Source of the DNA: Desemzia incerta
Lineage (GTDB): Bacteria > Bacillota > Bacilli > Lactobacillales > Carnobacteriaceae
NCBI RefSeq assembly: GCF_900115825.1
Contig: NZ_FOXW01000005.1
Span: 1-64,000, forward strand
Length of the DNA: 64,000 nt
Reading direction: 5' to 3'
A program made the position numbers and the translations under genes. Of the stretch, positions 55,275 through 63,862 are shown one piece after another (positions within the stretch are counted from its first letter, which is position 1; every line of letters starts with the position of its first letter). The notes under the pieces are model-generated. The model was not told where the DNA came from. It worked only from the letters and a program-made list of their open reading frames with translations, and ran no database searches.

Positions 55275-56675
55275 ATGAAAGGAAGAAATCACTTGTCGAG
55301 TCAGTCAGAAGCCAAAAAACATCAATTGTCTTATCATATAGTACCACCAAAGGGATTATTGAATGACCCGAATGGACTCATTCAGTATAAAGGCGTCTAC
55401 CATGTATTCTTTCAGTGGAATCAGCATGGCACGGTACACCAATCAAAAAGTTGGGGCCATGTGACATCTACAGATTTGGTCCACTGGGAGTATCATGAAG
55501 CAGCTTTAGAACCCAATGATTGGTACGATAAAGACGGCGTTTATTCCGGAAGTGCGGTAACGAAAGATGATACTTTGTATCTATTTTATACAGGTAATGT
55601 TCGAGGAGTAAATGATAGTCGAGAAAGCTACCAATGTCTGGCTGTTTCAAAAGATGGATTCCATTTTGAAAAGGAAGGTCCGCTATTTGAACATCCTAAA
55701 GGGTACACCAGACATGTTCGAGACCCCAAAGTCTGGCAAGGCGAGAACGGTCTGTGGTACATGATTTTAGGAGCTCAAAGGGAAGACCTGACTGGAGATA
55801 CTATACTTTATACCTCTGAAGATCTTTTAGACTGGACGTTTAAAGGTTCATTGCTGGAAAAGAAACTTCCGTTAGGGTATATGTGGGAGTGTCCTGACGT
55901 CTTACAATTTAAAGAAAAAGATTTGTTTGTCTTTTCTCCACAAGGGTTGGAGCCAGAAGGAAACAAGTTTCAAAACATTTACCAAACGGGTTATCTGACT
56001 GGTCAATTAACACCAACTGGTCAATTTGTTTCTGAGAATGAAGAGTTTGTTGAATTAGATAGAGGGTTTGAATTTTATGCGCCGCAAAGTTTTACCGATC
56101 AAAAAAATCGTGTCATTTCTTTTGGTTGGGTAGGAGTAATGGAGCCGGAAGTAGAAGCTGCTGTTCCAACAATAAAAGATGGATGGGTACATGCATTAAC
56201 TATCCCAAGAGAACTAACTTACCAAAATGGAGTATTGAAACAACAACCTGTGGAAGAATTGGCAGCAATGAGAACAGGTACTCCGCAAAAAGTAGAGGCT
56301 GAAGATTCGATTGTAGAGCTTACTTCGCTGCAACAAGAAGTCATAATCAATTGGAAAGAGGATCCAAAAGCATTCTCAATGGGTATTCGAGATAATGTGG
56401 AGATCAGTTATGACCAAGAAACAAGAACCGTAACAGTCAGTCGGATCAATTGGTTGACGAATGAGCGTGAGAAAAGAGCCGTTCAGTTGAAAAAGGAACT
56501 AAAAAACATGCGCTTATTCTTGGAAAGCTCTTTAATCGAGTTGTTTGTGAATGATGGTGAAGAAGTGTTTACCTTACGCTACTTTGCAGAAGATAAAGAC
56601 GATCAGCTTTCTTTCTCTCTTGCGGATAAGAACGAACAAAGAGAAATTTCCGTATATGAATTGACTGTTCAATAG
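55275..56675 (+). CDS. scrB: sucrose-6-phosphate hydrolase ScrB (GH32)
   Basis: Splits sucrose-6-phosphate into glucose-6-phosphate and fructose. The 466-residue GH32 protein has the nucleophile Asp in LLNDPNG (near 32), the RDP motif in VRDPKVW near 150 and the acid Glu in WECPD near 207. A C-terminal beta-sandwich follows. AAAGGA is near the ATG at 55275; a TTG at 55293 after AAAGGAAG is an alternative. The gene abuts scrA, and a terminator follows. Confidence 0.95.
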   Translation: MKGRNHLSSQSEAKKHQLSYHIVPPKGLLNDPNGLIQYKGVYHVFFQWNQHGTVHQSKSWGHVTSTDLVHWEYHEAALEPNDWYDKDGVYSGSAVTKDDTLYLFYTGNVRGVNDSRESYQCLAVSKDGFHFEKEGPLFEHPKGYTRHVRDPKVWQGENGLWYMILGAQREDLTGDTILYTSEDLLDWTFKGSLLEKKLPLGYMWECPDVLQFKEKDLFVFSPQGLEPEGNKFQNIYQTGYLTGQLTPTGQFVSENEEFVELDRGFEFYAPQSFTDQKNRVISFGWVGVMEPEVEAAVPTIKDGWVHALTIPRELTYQNGVLKQQPVEELAAMRTGTPQKVEAEDSIVELTSLQQEVIINWKEDPKAFSMGIRDNVEISYDQETRTVTVSRINWLTNEREKRAVQLKKELKNMRLFLESSLIELFVNDGEEVFTLRYFAEDKDDQLSFSLADKNEQREISVYELTVQ

Positions 56676-56686
56676 AACAAAAAGTG

Positions 56687-56738
56687 CAAAAAGAAATGAA
56701 TCGGAAGCATTGTCCCGATTCATTTCTTTTTGTCTTTT
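56687..56738. terminator. terminator after scrB, shared with the converging gene
   Basis: CAAAAAGAAATGAATCGG pairs with CCGATTCATTTCTTTTTG, followed by T-rich sequence. Confidence 0.92.
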
Positions 56739-56745
56739 TAGTTGA

Positions 56746-57249
56746 TTATAAGTCAACGGTTTCGTTCGAATTTTCTCCTGGTTTGACAGAATCTTTATTT
56801 CCAACAGCTTTTTTAAAGAAGTTGGCAACAGATTTAGTTGTATTTCCCGTTTCCCAATATTCAGCTTTATCTGCTTCGACTTTGATTAAAATCAACATTG
56901 GGTCATCATAACTGACATCGAACATTTTTTCATAAATTTTGTTCCAGAATTCTTTTTTACGTTCTATATCATCTACAAATACGGCTTTACCACTGATTGA
57001 AGCGTAAGAATCTCCAACGACTGTTACGTTGACGTTTGGATTGGCAGAAATCTCTTTGTATTTAGTCGTATCTTTACGAGTAATGAACCATAAGTCTTCA
57101 TCAAATTCTACCTCTTGAGTTTGCATGGGACGAGAGACAATATTGCCATCTTCTGAAATCGTAGTCAGCATAACGACATCTGTGTCTTTTAAAATATCTT
57201 TTAATACAGACCGTGCTTTTTCATTTTGTGTTGAATCATTGTTTGACAT
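56746..57249 (-). CDS. GSP26-like pyridoxamine-5'-phosphate-oxidase-fold protein
   Basis: A 167-residue flavin-binding split-barrel protein of the general stress protein 26 type: VVMLTTISEDGNIVSRPM, then LWFITRKDTTKYKEI and NVNVTVVGDSYASISGKA. Such proteins bind FMN or FAD, but the reaction is unknown. The frame opens 13 codons upstream, but AAAGGAGAGG is spaced for the start at 57249. The acidic tail (VKPGENSNETVDL) is unusual but modest. Confidence 0.88.
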   Translation of the reverse strand: MSNNDSTQNEKARSVLKDILKDTDVVMLTTISEDGNIVSRPMQTQEVEFDEDLWFITRKDTTKYKEISANPNVNVTVVGDSYASISGKAVFVDDIERKKEFWNKIYEKMFDVSYDDPMLILIKVEADKAEYWETGNTTKSVANFFKKAVGNKDSVKPGENSNETVDL

Positions 57250-57342
57250 ATTCTTTACCTCTCCTTTTTGGTAAACACAGTATAACAAAAATGAAAACGT
57301 TCTTAAAACAATAAGATTATCCTTGTTTTTCTATAAAAAGTT

Positions 57343-57369
57343 TTAGCACTCTGTTGACTAGAGTGCTAA
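57343..57369 (+). promoter_or_regulatory. CIRCE operator of hsp20
   Basis: TTAGCACTC and GAGTGCTAA with a nine-base spacer form a perfect CIRCE. It is embedded in a longer palindrome (AAAAAGTT outside). Confidence 0.97.
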
Positions 57370-57382
57370 AACTTTTTATAAT
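57354..57382 (+). promoter_or_regulatory. promoter of hsp20, overlapping CIRCE
   Basis: -35 TTGACT (57354-57359) within the CIRCE spacer, 17 bases, perfect -10 TATAAT (57377-57382). Confidence 0.9.
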
Positions 57383-57441
57383 AGAAGTGTAGTAAAAGAG
57401 ATTACTACAAGAATCAAATCAAAAGAAAGAGGGAGTTTATT

Positions 57442-57861
57442 ATGAATAGTTTATTTCCATCTAGACGTGATTTTATGAACCTCAACCGTAACTTTTTTGG
57501 TGATTCTTTTGACAATTTGTTTTCAGCGGCTTCTTCATTTGACGTAGATATCAAAGAAACGGATACAGAGTATACTTTAGAAGCTGATATGCCTGGTTTG
57601 ACTAAAGAAGATATTCAATTAGACTATCAAGATAACGTACTGTCTATCGGGTCTCATAGAGAAGAAGGCAAAGACGAAACGGATAAAGAAGGCAACTACA
57701 TCCGAAGAGAGCGTTCTGTTCGCTCTTATAAACGGCAATTTATTTTAAGGAATGTAGATGAGTCAAACATTACTGCTAAATTTGATAACGGAGTTTTAAC
57801 AGTTCAATTGCCTAAAAAAGAAATGAAACAAGAACCTGGTAAAAAAATCGAAATCCAATAA
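57442..57861 (+). CDS. Hsp20-family small heat-shock protein
   Basis: A 139-residue alpha-crystallin-type holdase. The N-terminus is short and aromatic-rich (RRDFMNLNRNFFGDSFDNLF), the alpha-crystallin domain spans about 35-125 with YTLEADMPGLTKEDI and the FDNGVLTVQLPK end, and the C-terminal KKIEIQ carries an I-x-I-like motif. AAAGAGGGAG precedes the ATG. A perfect CIRCE controls it, so HrcA represses it like groESL. Confidence 0.95.
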   Translation: MNSLFPSRRDFMNLNRNFFGDSFDNLFSAASSFDVDIKETDTEYTLEADMPGLTKEDIQLDYQDNVLSIGSHREEGKDETDKEGNYIRRERSVRSYKRQFILRNVDESNITAKFDNGVLTVQLPKKEMKQEPGKKIEIQ

Positions 57862-57867
57862 ACTTCT

Positions 57868-57912
57868 AAACAAAAAAAACGACCTCTCTTAAACGTGAGG
57901 TCGTTTTTTTTC
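57868..57912. terminator. terminator of hsp20, overlapping the end of the DUF1576 gene
   Basis: AAAAAACGACCTC pairs with GAGGTCGTTTTTT; T and A runs on both strands. The right half encodes the end of the minus-strand gene. Confidence 0.9.
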
Positions 57913-59283
57913 ATCGTCGTCTGCAATAGTTGGTTTATCAATAGTATCTAAATCTTCCGTATGTTCAGTATCAATAAGCGGTTCGATGATTTTTTTGTTT
58001 TGACGTTCTTTTTTATGAAAATGCAGCACTTCTAATAAAGGAACTAAAATAGCCGCGATAAACCCTCCTGAGAATCCGTTATTATACAAATTCATTCCGG
58101 CGTGCAAATAGGTGACATTTGCAGACATTGCCATATGCAGGCCACCGGCTATTAATCCAGCAAGGGTTCCATAATGTCCACTTACAGGTGCTAAAGTAGT
58201 ACCGAATAATGCGGTCAATAAGAAAGTCGTTGAGTACAGTTCGATAGGAGTAAAGAAACCAACGAAAAGAATACCTGCAAAGATAGGTAAAACATTTTTG
58301 ATGTGTTTTCCAAAAGCCCCAAAACCGACTACTGTGAAAATTCCGCCAATAACGGGACCATTTAACTCTCCACCTACCGCTAGTGAGAAGCTTGTAGAGA
58401 TAAGACCTAAGAGACCCATATTGATTAAAGATAATCCAAAACCGTATTTTTCTAAAAAATCAGGACCGCCAACCCCATCTTCATCTAAGAAAGTGCCGAA
58501 GTCTTTAAAGTTCATTCCATTAAAGTAATATCCCACGATAAACATAAACGAAAATAAACTATATAAAAAGATAGAAAAAGGAACGTTATTGCCCCTAGAA
58601 AGCAAATTAACTACATCCACACTAAAACCATAAGCTCTTAAAACAGCAATAAAAGCCATACCGATAATACCAGCTGTAAAACCAATATTATACAAGCTGA
58701 AGCCTTTGTGGAAACTAGCAAAGTGCCGCGACAAAGGAGGAAGAATAAATCCGACAAAAACACCTGCAAGAAAACCTAACAAAACTCCTATGAAAAAGGG
58801 GAGTCCGATATTAAAAGAAATTTCACTTACTAGAGGAGCAAGAGCAGTACCAAACAAAGCAGAAAGCAAATAATTTTTAAAAGGTGTGTGTGTTACTTTA
58901 GCGTATAGCATAACACCGAGGATGATCGGAATAGAATTATAGAGGTTTTTTCCGAATAGTGAAAATCCTGCAACAGTAAAAATAGCTGCCAGCAAAGGAC
59001 CTGAGAGAGGTACTCGATTGGTTCGAATAATAAACAGGCTTTTTAAAACCATCAGCGAAGCATTGACTAGAGCAGCTCCAACATTCGCCAGCATAAAGTA
59101 ATCGGTCACTAAATTTGCTGGAGAGATCAGTAGTTTAATACTCCCGTTCCAGATTTCCATAGGGGTATTAAACGTAAATGCAAATAAAAATAGCGAAAGC
59201 GAAAAGAACAAGGCAAACAGATATTTTGTTCGTTCAGTAACGATGCGCTTTTCATTTGTTCTATGGAACATCAAGGTCTTCAT
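57889..59283 (-). CDS. DUF1576 polytopic membrane protein
   Basis: A 464-residue protein with about twelve hydrophobic helices and an internal duplication: GPLLAAIFTVAGFSLFGKNLYNSIPIILGV in the first half and GPVIGGIFTVVGFGAFGKHIKNVLPIFAGI in the second, each followed by a LSALFGTALAP/LLTALFGTTLAP segment. That repeat suggests a transporter with inverted or tandem halves. It matches the DUF1576 pattern. The C-terminal 45 residues are charged. No strong ribosome site was seen at the ATG. Function unknown. Confidence 0.85.
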   Translation of the reverse strand: MKTLMFHRTNEKRIVTERTKYLFALFFSLSLFLFAFTFNTPMEIWNGSIKLLISPANLVTDYFMLANVGAALVNASLMVLKSLFIIRTNRVPLSGPLLAAIFTVAGFSLFGKNLYNSIPIILGVMLYAKVTHTPFKNYLLSALFGTALAPLVSEISFNIGLPFFIGVLLGFLAGVFVGFILPPLSRHFASFHKGFSLYNIGFTAGIIGMAFIAVLRAYGFSVDVVNLLSRGNNVPFSIFLYSLFSFMFIVGYYFNGMNFKDFGTFLDEDGVGGPDFLEKYGFGLSLINMGLLGLISTSFSLAVGGELNGPVIGGIFTVVGFGAFGKHIKNVLPIFAGILFVGFFTPIELYSTTFLLTALFGTTLAPVSGHYGTLAGLIAGGLHMAMSANVTYLHAGMNLYNNGFSGGFIAAILVPLLEVLHFHKKERQNKKIIEPLIDTEHTEDLDTIDKPTIADDDEKKRPHV

Positions 59284-59644
59284 TTTAACTCAACACACTT
59301 TCTTAGAAGATTTTCTAAATAGAACAGGATTTCATCTGCAACATTCACAAAAAGTAAAGCAGGTACTTGCTTTTTTTAAAAGAATAACACGTCAAGTTTT
59401 TGACGGCAACAAGAAATTTAAGCCCATAGACAAAAATAAACTGAAAGTAATATGAAAACTTGTTGTATTGAGGTGATAGCGGTTTTAAAAAAGTGAACAA
59501 AATAGCAAAATACGTATAGAACAAATTGTATCTCTAAAAAAAGAGTAAACAAAATAGCCGAAAAGTACAAAGAATAAATCCTGAAAAAACAAAAAACACT
59601 ATCTCATCCAAACTCTGGAGTTGAGATAGTGTTTCAAATAAACT
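59284..59644. other. 361-base intergenic region
   Basis: It contains two similar A-rich blocks, AGTGAACAAAATAGC and AGTAAACAAAATAGC (about 60 bases apart), and the terminator of the downstream MATE gene. No gene was seen; a 70-codon open frame on the plus strand lacks a ribosome site. Confidence 0.5.
59590..59636 (-). terminator. terminator of the second MATE gene
   Basis: AAACACTATCTCA pairs with TGAGATAGTGTTT, with a T run on the minus strand. Confidence 0.88.
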
Positions 59645-61021
59645 TTATTGGTTTTGACTAGTCAGTAATTTCTTAGCAAGCTGTTTTCTTTCCCCAAGAG
59701 TTGTTTTTCTCTTGAATGAGTAGTAAGAATAAATTAAAGGAACCAATGCGCCTAACCAAGCTATTGGATTTGCAATGGTCACGCCTACGTAACCCAGAGA
59801 TTCTACTAATAGTAAAGCAACCAAGACGCGAGCAAGTAATTCCATTATACCGGCTGCTGTTGGTGCAGTACTTTTTCCTAATCCTTGAAGAGTATATCTG
59901 TAAATGAACAACATAGCTAATAAGAAATAGAATGTTGCATTAGTATAGAAGTAAGTTTGTACTAAATCAATGATCGCAGGATCTGTTTCTCCAATATACA
60001 TTTCAGCAATTGGGCGTCCTACAGTAACAAGGACGATTGCCATCACTACACTATAAGAAAGAACAATTTTTAATACTTTAGAAACACCTTCCCAAATACG
60101 GTCGAATTTACCAGCACCATAGTTTTGAGCTGTGTAAGTTGCCATAGTAACACCGAATGAAACTAAAGGCATAGTTGCGATTCCGTTGATCTTTTCAGCA
60201 GCTGTAGTAGCAGCCACTGCCGTAGCACCTAGGCTGTTCAAAGTGATTTGGATAGCAATTGCACCGATAGAAATAATCGAAACTTGGAATCCCATTGGCA
60301 GACCAAGGTTTAAATGTTCCATAATTTCTTTTTTGTCTACTTTCCAATCTTCTTTACGAATACGTAAAATAGGAACTTTTTTCCAAATGTAAACCAAGCA
60401 CAGTAAACTAGCAATAATTTGAGAAATAATCGTTGCATAGCCGGCTCCTTCTACGCCAGTCCCCAAACCTAAAATGAATACATAATCTAATGCAACATTT
60501 AAAACAGACGCGATGGCTAAAAATAATAAAGGAGAGCGACTGTCGCCGATAGCACGTAAAATATTCGATAAAAGATTGAATAGAACGGTTGCGCCGATTC
60601 CAGCGAAAATAATCACCAAGTAAGCTTGAGCATCGTCTATTAAAGCAGCAGGAGTTTTCATAAATTCTAATATTTGTCTAGTAAATAGCGTCGCTGCAAT
60701 CGTTAATACGATACTAATGACTGCACTGATGATTACGCTGGCAGCTAAATTTTTGCGAATGGCTTTGATATCTTGACGGCCGAAACGTTGCGCAGTGATA
60801 ACAGAAAGACCTACTGTCAAACCTGTAGCCAAACCAATGATTAATGAACTGATGCTTCCTGTAGACCCAACTGCTGCAAATGCATCTACTCCAATCGTTC
60901 TGCTGACGATAAACGTATCTGCCATACTATAAAACTGTTGAAAAATATTTCCTAATAACATTGGCAAAGTAAAGAATAAAATTAATTTTGTCGGATTCCC
61001 TTTTGTCATATCTTGTCCCAT
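59645..61021 (-). CDS. MATE family efflux transporter, second
   Basis: A 458-residue protein with about twelve membrane helices in the MATE pattern: KLILFFTLPMLLGNIFQQFYSMADTFIVSRTIG, GLSVITAQRFGRQD and GLPMGFQVSIISIGAIAIQ. It belongs to the DinF/NorM-like branch and is only distantly like the other MATE in this window. AGGAGGCAATA precedes the ATG. The substrate is unknown. Confidence 0.92.
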   Translation of the reverse strand: MGQDMTKGNPTKLILFFTLPMLLGNIFQQFYSMADTFIVSRTIGVDAFAAVGSTGSISSLIIGLATGLTVGLSVITAQRFGRQDIKAIRKNLAASVIISAVISIVLTIAATLFTRQILEFMKTPAALIDDAQAYLVIIFAGIGATVLFNLLSNILRAIGDSRSPLLFLAIASVLNVALDYVFILGLGTGVEGAGYATIISQIIASLLCLVYIWKKVPILRIRKEDWKVDKKEIMEHLNLGLPMGFQVSIISIGAIAIQITLNSLGATAVAATTAAEKINGIATMPLVSFGVTMATYTAQNYGAGKFDRIWEGVSKVLKIVLSYSVVMAIVLVTVGRPIAEMYIGETDPAIIDLVQTYFYTNATFYFLLAMLFIYRYTLQGLGKSTAPTAAGIMELLARVLVALLLVESLGYVGVTIANPIAWLGALVPLIYSYYSFKRKTTLGERKQLAKKLLTSQNQ

Positions 61022-61379
61022 AAAAAATATTGCCTCCTAAAATTTTCGTTGTCGTTTAATGAAACTATTTTTTTACAATATAAGTGCGTGGTTTTCTTAA
61101 CACTTTTGCTAGTATAGTTTCATTTTCAGAAAATACAACCCATATTCCGCTTTTTTATTTTGACAAATTTGTTGACAAAAGATGGCTAAAAAGTGAATGC
61201 CGTTTTCATTGATTTAATAGGAAAGATAACTGGTGTAGCAGCTTTTTTGATTTCACAAAGTGTTCATTTTCATAAACCATCACTTTTAAAAAAGGTGCTT
61301 CAGGACGTTTTAAGCTTATTGTATTCAATCGAAAGATAGTTTACTGTTAAAGAGAAATTTATATAGAAGGAAGAAAAAA
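61022..61379. other. 358-base divergent intergenic region
   Basis: It lies between MATE (-) and rsuA (+). It contains TTTGACAAA and TTGTTGACAAAA, possible -35 elements, but no clear operator or RNA. Confidence 0.45.
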
Positions 61380-62096
61380 ATGAGGATAGACAAATTATTA
61401 GCTGAAACGGGTTTTGGTTCACGAAGAACCGTAAAGCGGCTGATCAAAAGCAAACAAGTATCAGTCAACGGCGAAATTATACTAGAGGATCGAATAAATG
61501 TTGATCCTGAGATCCAAGAAGTTAGAGTTTCAGGAAAGAGAGTGTATTACCAGCCGCATGCCTACTATATGATGAATAAACCGGCCGGAGTAGTCAGTGC
61601 AGTAGAAGACAAGGAAAATAAAACAGTGATCGATCTGATTAAATCTTTTGATAAAGCAGTTGGATTGTATCCTGTTGGGCGATTAGATAAAGATACAGAA
61701 GGTCTATTGCTGTTAACGAATAATGGGAATTTAGGATACCAATTGCTTCTGCCGCATAAGCATGTCACAAAGACCTATGAAGTTCGGGTGAATGAGAGAG
61801 TCACTATCGAAGATCAAAAAGCGTTTGAAAAAGGAATCGTATTTCATGGCGGAATCACATGCAAACCTGCAAAGTTGACGATAGTGGAAGCAAATGATTT
61901 AGAAAGCAGAGTCATTGTTGAAATCAAAGAAGGAAAGTTTCATCAAGTAAAGAAAATGTTTTTAGCCTGCGGGAAAAAAGTTACTTATTTAAAACGGCTG
62001 ACCATGGGACCTTTAAGTATAGATGAAAATTTACCTGTCGGATCTTATCGATCATTAACAAGAGAAGAGTTGGAAAAACTGACACCGTATTTTTAA
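61380..62096 (+). CDS. 16S rRNA pseudouridine(516) synthase RsuA-like
   Basis: A 238-residue protein with an N-terminal S4 domain (MRIDKLLAETGFGSRRTVKRLIKSKQVSVNG, about 1-31) and a pseudouridine synthase domain with catalytic Asp in GRLDKDTEGLLLLTNNG near 102. It adds pseudouridine to rRNA; RsuA (516) and RluB/F cannot be fully told apart, but the S4 plus length fits RsuA. AGAAGGAAG precedes the ATG. It ends in a palindromic terminator. Confidence 0.92.
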   Translation: MRIDKLLAETGFGSRRTVKRLIKSKQVSVNGEIILEDRINVDPEIQEVRVSGKRVYYQPHAYYMMNKPAGVVSAVEDKENKTVIDLIKSFDKAVGLYPVGRLDKDTEGLLLLTNNGNLGYQLLLPHKHVTKTYEVRVNERVTIEDQKAFEKGIVFHGGITCKPAKLTIVEANDLESRVIVEIKEGKFHQVKKMFLACGKKVTYLKRLTMGPLSIDENLPVGSYRSLTREELEKLTPYF

Positions 62097-62110
62097 CGAA
62101 TAGAAATCGA

Positions 62111-62155
62111 AATCAAAAGGCATACTGTTGGATTCAACAGTATGCCTTTTGATGA
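62111..62155. terminator. terminator after the rsuA-like gene
   Basis: ATCAAAAGGCATACTGTTG pairs with CAACAGTATGCCTTTTGAT; the T run is short but the stem is 19 bp. Confidence 0.8.
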
Positions 62156-62179
62156 TGTCTTCAAGATTTATAAATGATT

Positions 62180-62854
62180 TTAAGAAACAACGTTTTCTTG
62201 ATCAGTATCTTCTATAGTAGAGACAAGTTGTTGCTCAGTAACTAAATAGCTTATGTTAAAGTTGTTTTTCCAGAGGACATAGTTAAAACTAAGGCTGTCT
62301 AGAAAACTGAACGTAGTGATTTCCTCCCACCATCTCTCCATTAATTGAGAAACTTCTGGAGAATGGTTTTTTCGAAATAAAACAGATGTATCTGATATGC
62401 CGCAACTTGAAGGATAATACTGATTTTGATAAGACTGCATTTGTAAGGTGATAGTTTCGATACGGTCTGTTTGGTGTTTTATAGCAGACACAGCCATATC
62501 GTAAGCAGAATACGCTTCAGTATGCTTCAAGGCATAAAGATTGAATGTATCCTTAAACAGCTCTTTTTCAATCCATTGATGCAAACTGTTTAAGACTGAA
62601 TCAGTTGGATTTTCGATCCATATAGTATAGTCATACTCTGGCAACAAAAGATGAGGTAACAGCTTTACGTGAGTTATTTTTCTGTCAGCATCTAATCCGG
62701 TGTTAGGAAACGACCTCATTTGCCAAATGGAGGACTGGATTGCAGGATCTTCTGCAAAACATATGTAGTCGCATTGGGCAGCAAGAATAGAAGGCTGCTC
62801 ATTAAAAATGGTCTGTTCAGTTGTAGCAGTGTAAATTGCAACCTTATTTTTCAT
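62180..62854 (-). CDS. DUF616 (TOD1/MUCI70-like) glycosyltransferase-like protein
   Basis: The protein has about 224 residues and matches the DUF616 pattern: KVAIYTATTEQ..., RKITHVKLLPHLLLPEYDYTIWIEN (an acidic residue near the end of this stretch, where Asp-x-Asn is more usual), and HTEAYSAYDMAVSAI near 120. The fold is GT-A-like and metal-dependent sugar transfer is possible, but activity is unproven. AAGAAGGG is spaced for the ATG at 62854. It has no partner glycan genes nearby. Confidence 0.75.
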   Translation of the reverse strand: MKNKVAIYTATTEQTIFNEQPSILAAQCDYICFAEDPAIQSSIWQMRSFPNTGLDADRKITHVKLLPHLLLPEYDYTIWIENPTDSVLNSLHQWIEKELFKDTFNLYALKHTEAYSAYDMAVSAIKHQTDRIETITLQMQSYQNQYYPSSCGISDTSVLFRKNHSPEVSQLMERWWEEITTFSFLDSLSFNYVLWKNNFNISYLVTEQQLVSTIEDTDQENVVS

Positions 62855-63029
62855 TGCCATCCCTTCTTTCTGTATTAAATATATCATCTTTAATATACGG
62901 ATAATAACATAACGGTCTTACTTTAAATAAAGAAATTGCTTACAATTCGATCAAGCTTTTCTTTTGCTAACTTTCTTTTTTCCCGCTACTCTTAAAATAG
63001 TAAAAAGAAAGAGAAAGGGGATTTTATTA

Positions 63030-63770
63030 GTGGAAAAACTTTCAGGAAAGTCAGCATTTATAACAGGCGGAACTTCAGGGATAGGAGAATTTACCGCTAA
63101 GGCATTTGCAACTAATGGAGCAAAAGTAGCTGTAGCTGGTCGTGATGAAGAAGATGGCAAACGCATCGTAGAAGAAATTCGACAAGCTGGAGGAGAAGCC
63201 ATTTTTGTTCGACTAGATATTACAGATAGAGAATCGATCAGCAAGAGTGTACAACAAACAAAGGATTCTTTCGGAACCATTGACATCTTGTTTAATGGAG
63301 CTGGGATCCATGATTCTTACGATACAGTGTTGGATACAGACGAAGAAAGTTACGACTTGTTAATGGACATTAATGTTAAAGGTCCCTTTTTAATGACCAA
63401 AGAAGTTTTGCCGATGATGTTGGAAAAAGGAAAAGGAACCATCATCAATGTGGGCTCTCAAGCTACTTTTGTAGCAGGACCTGGCGGATCAGCTTATGTG
63501 ACTTCTAAACATGCGCTCGAAGGATTCACGAAACAGTTGGCTTATGATTTCGGGAAAAAAGGAATCAAAGCGAACTTGATTGCACCAGGATTCATCGAAA
63601 CCCCAATGACGGAAGGGATAGAAGATGAACGATTAAAAGACATTCCGGCACAACGAGCAGGAAAACCAGAAGAAGTAGCAGCCGTAGCTGTTTTTTTAGC
63701 TTCTGATGAATCGGATTACATCCAAGGGACTTCTATAAAAGTAGACGGAGGATGGACAGTCGGCCGATGA
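63030..63770 (+). CDS. short-chain dehydrogenase/reductase, classical SDR
   Basis: A 246-residue NAD(P)-dependent oxidoreductase with the cofactor loop GGTSGIGE (near 12-19), NGAG near 86, and the catalytic Ser and Tyr-x-x-x-Lys (INVGS; YVTSKHA, with Tyr near 152). The C-terminal G-x-VDGGWT end is typical. The likely start is GTG after AAAGGGG at 63030; an ATG 66 bases upstream is in frame but lacks a good ribosome site. The substrate is unknown. Confidence 0.9.
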   Translation: MEKLSGKSAFITGGTSGIGEFTAKAFATNGAKVAVAGRDEEDGKRIVEEIRQAGGEAIFVRLDITDRESISKSVQQTKDSFGTIDILFNGAGIHDSYDTVLDTDEESYDLLMDINVKGPFLMTKEVLPMMLEKGKGTIINVGSQATFVAGPGGSAYVTSKHALEGFTKQLAYDFGKKGIKANLIAPGFIETPMTEGIEDERLKDIPAQRAGKPEEVAAVAVFLASDESDYIQGTSIKVDGGWTVGR

Positions 63771-63809
63771 CACTGTTCAAAAATTGTGTATTGATATAAA
63801 GGATAAAAT

Positions 63810-63853
63810 TAGACAAAAGGAAACAGGTTTTGTACCTGTTTCCTTTTGTCTAG
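63810..63853. terminator. hairpin between the SDR and the partial gene
   Basis: AGACAAAAGGAAACAGG pairs with CCTGTTTCCTTTTGTCT, converging genes on both sides. Confidence 0.85.
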
Positions 63854-63862
63854 TTTGACTAT

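Noticed and set aside
59243-59455. A 70-codon plus-strand frame between the DUF1576 and MATE genes
   Set aside because: No ribosome site; overlaps the real gene start on the other strand; low-complexity translation.
59493-59570. Two AGT(G/A)AACAAAATAGC blocks as a possible repeat array or CRISPR
   Set aside because: Only two imperfect copies, no regular spacers and no cas genes nearby.
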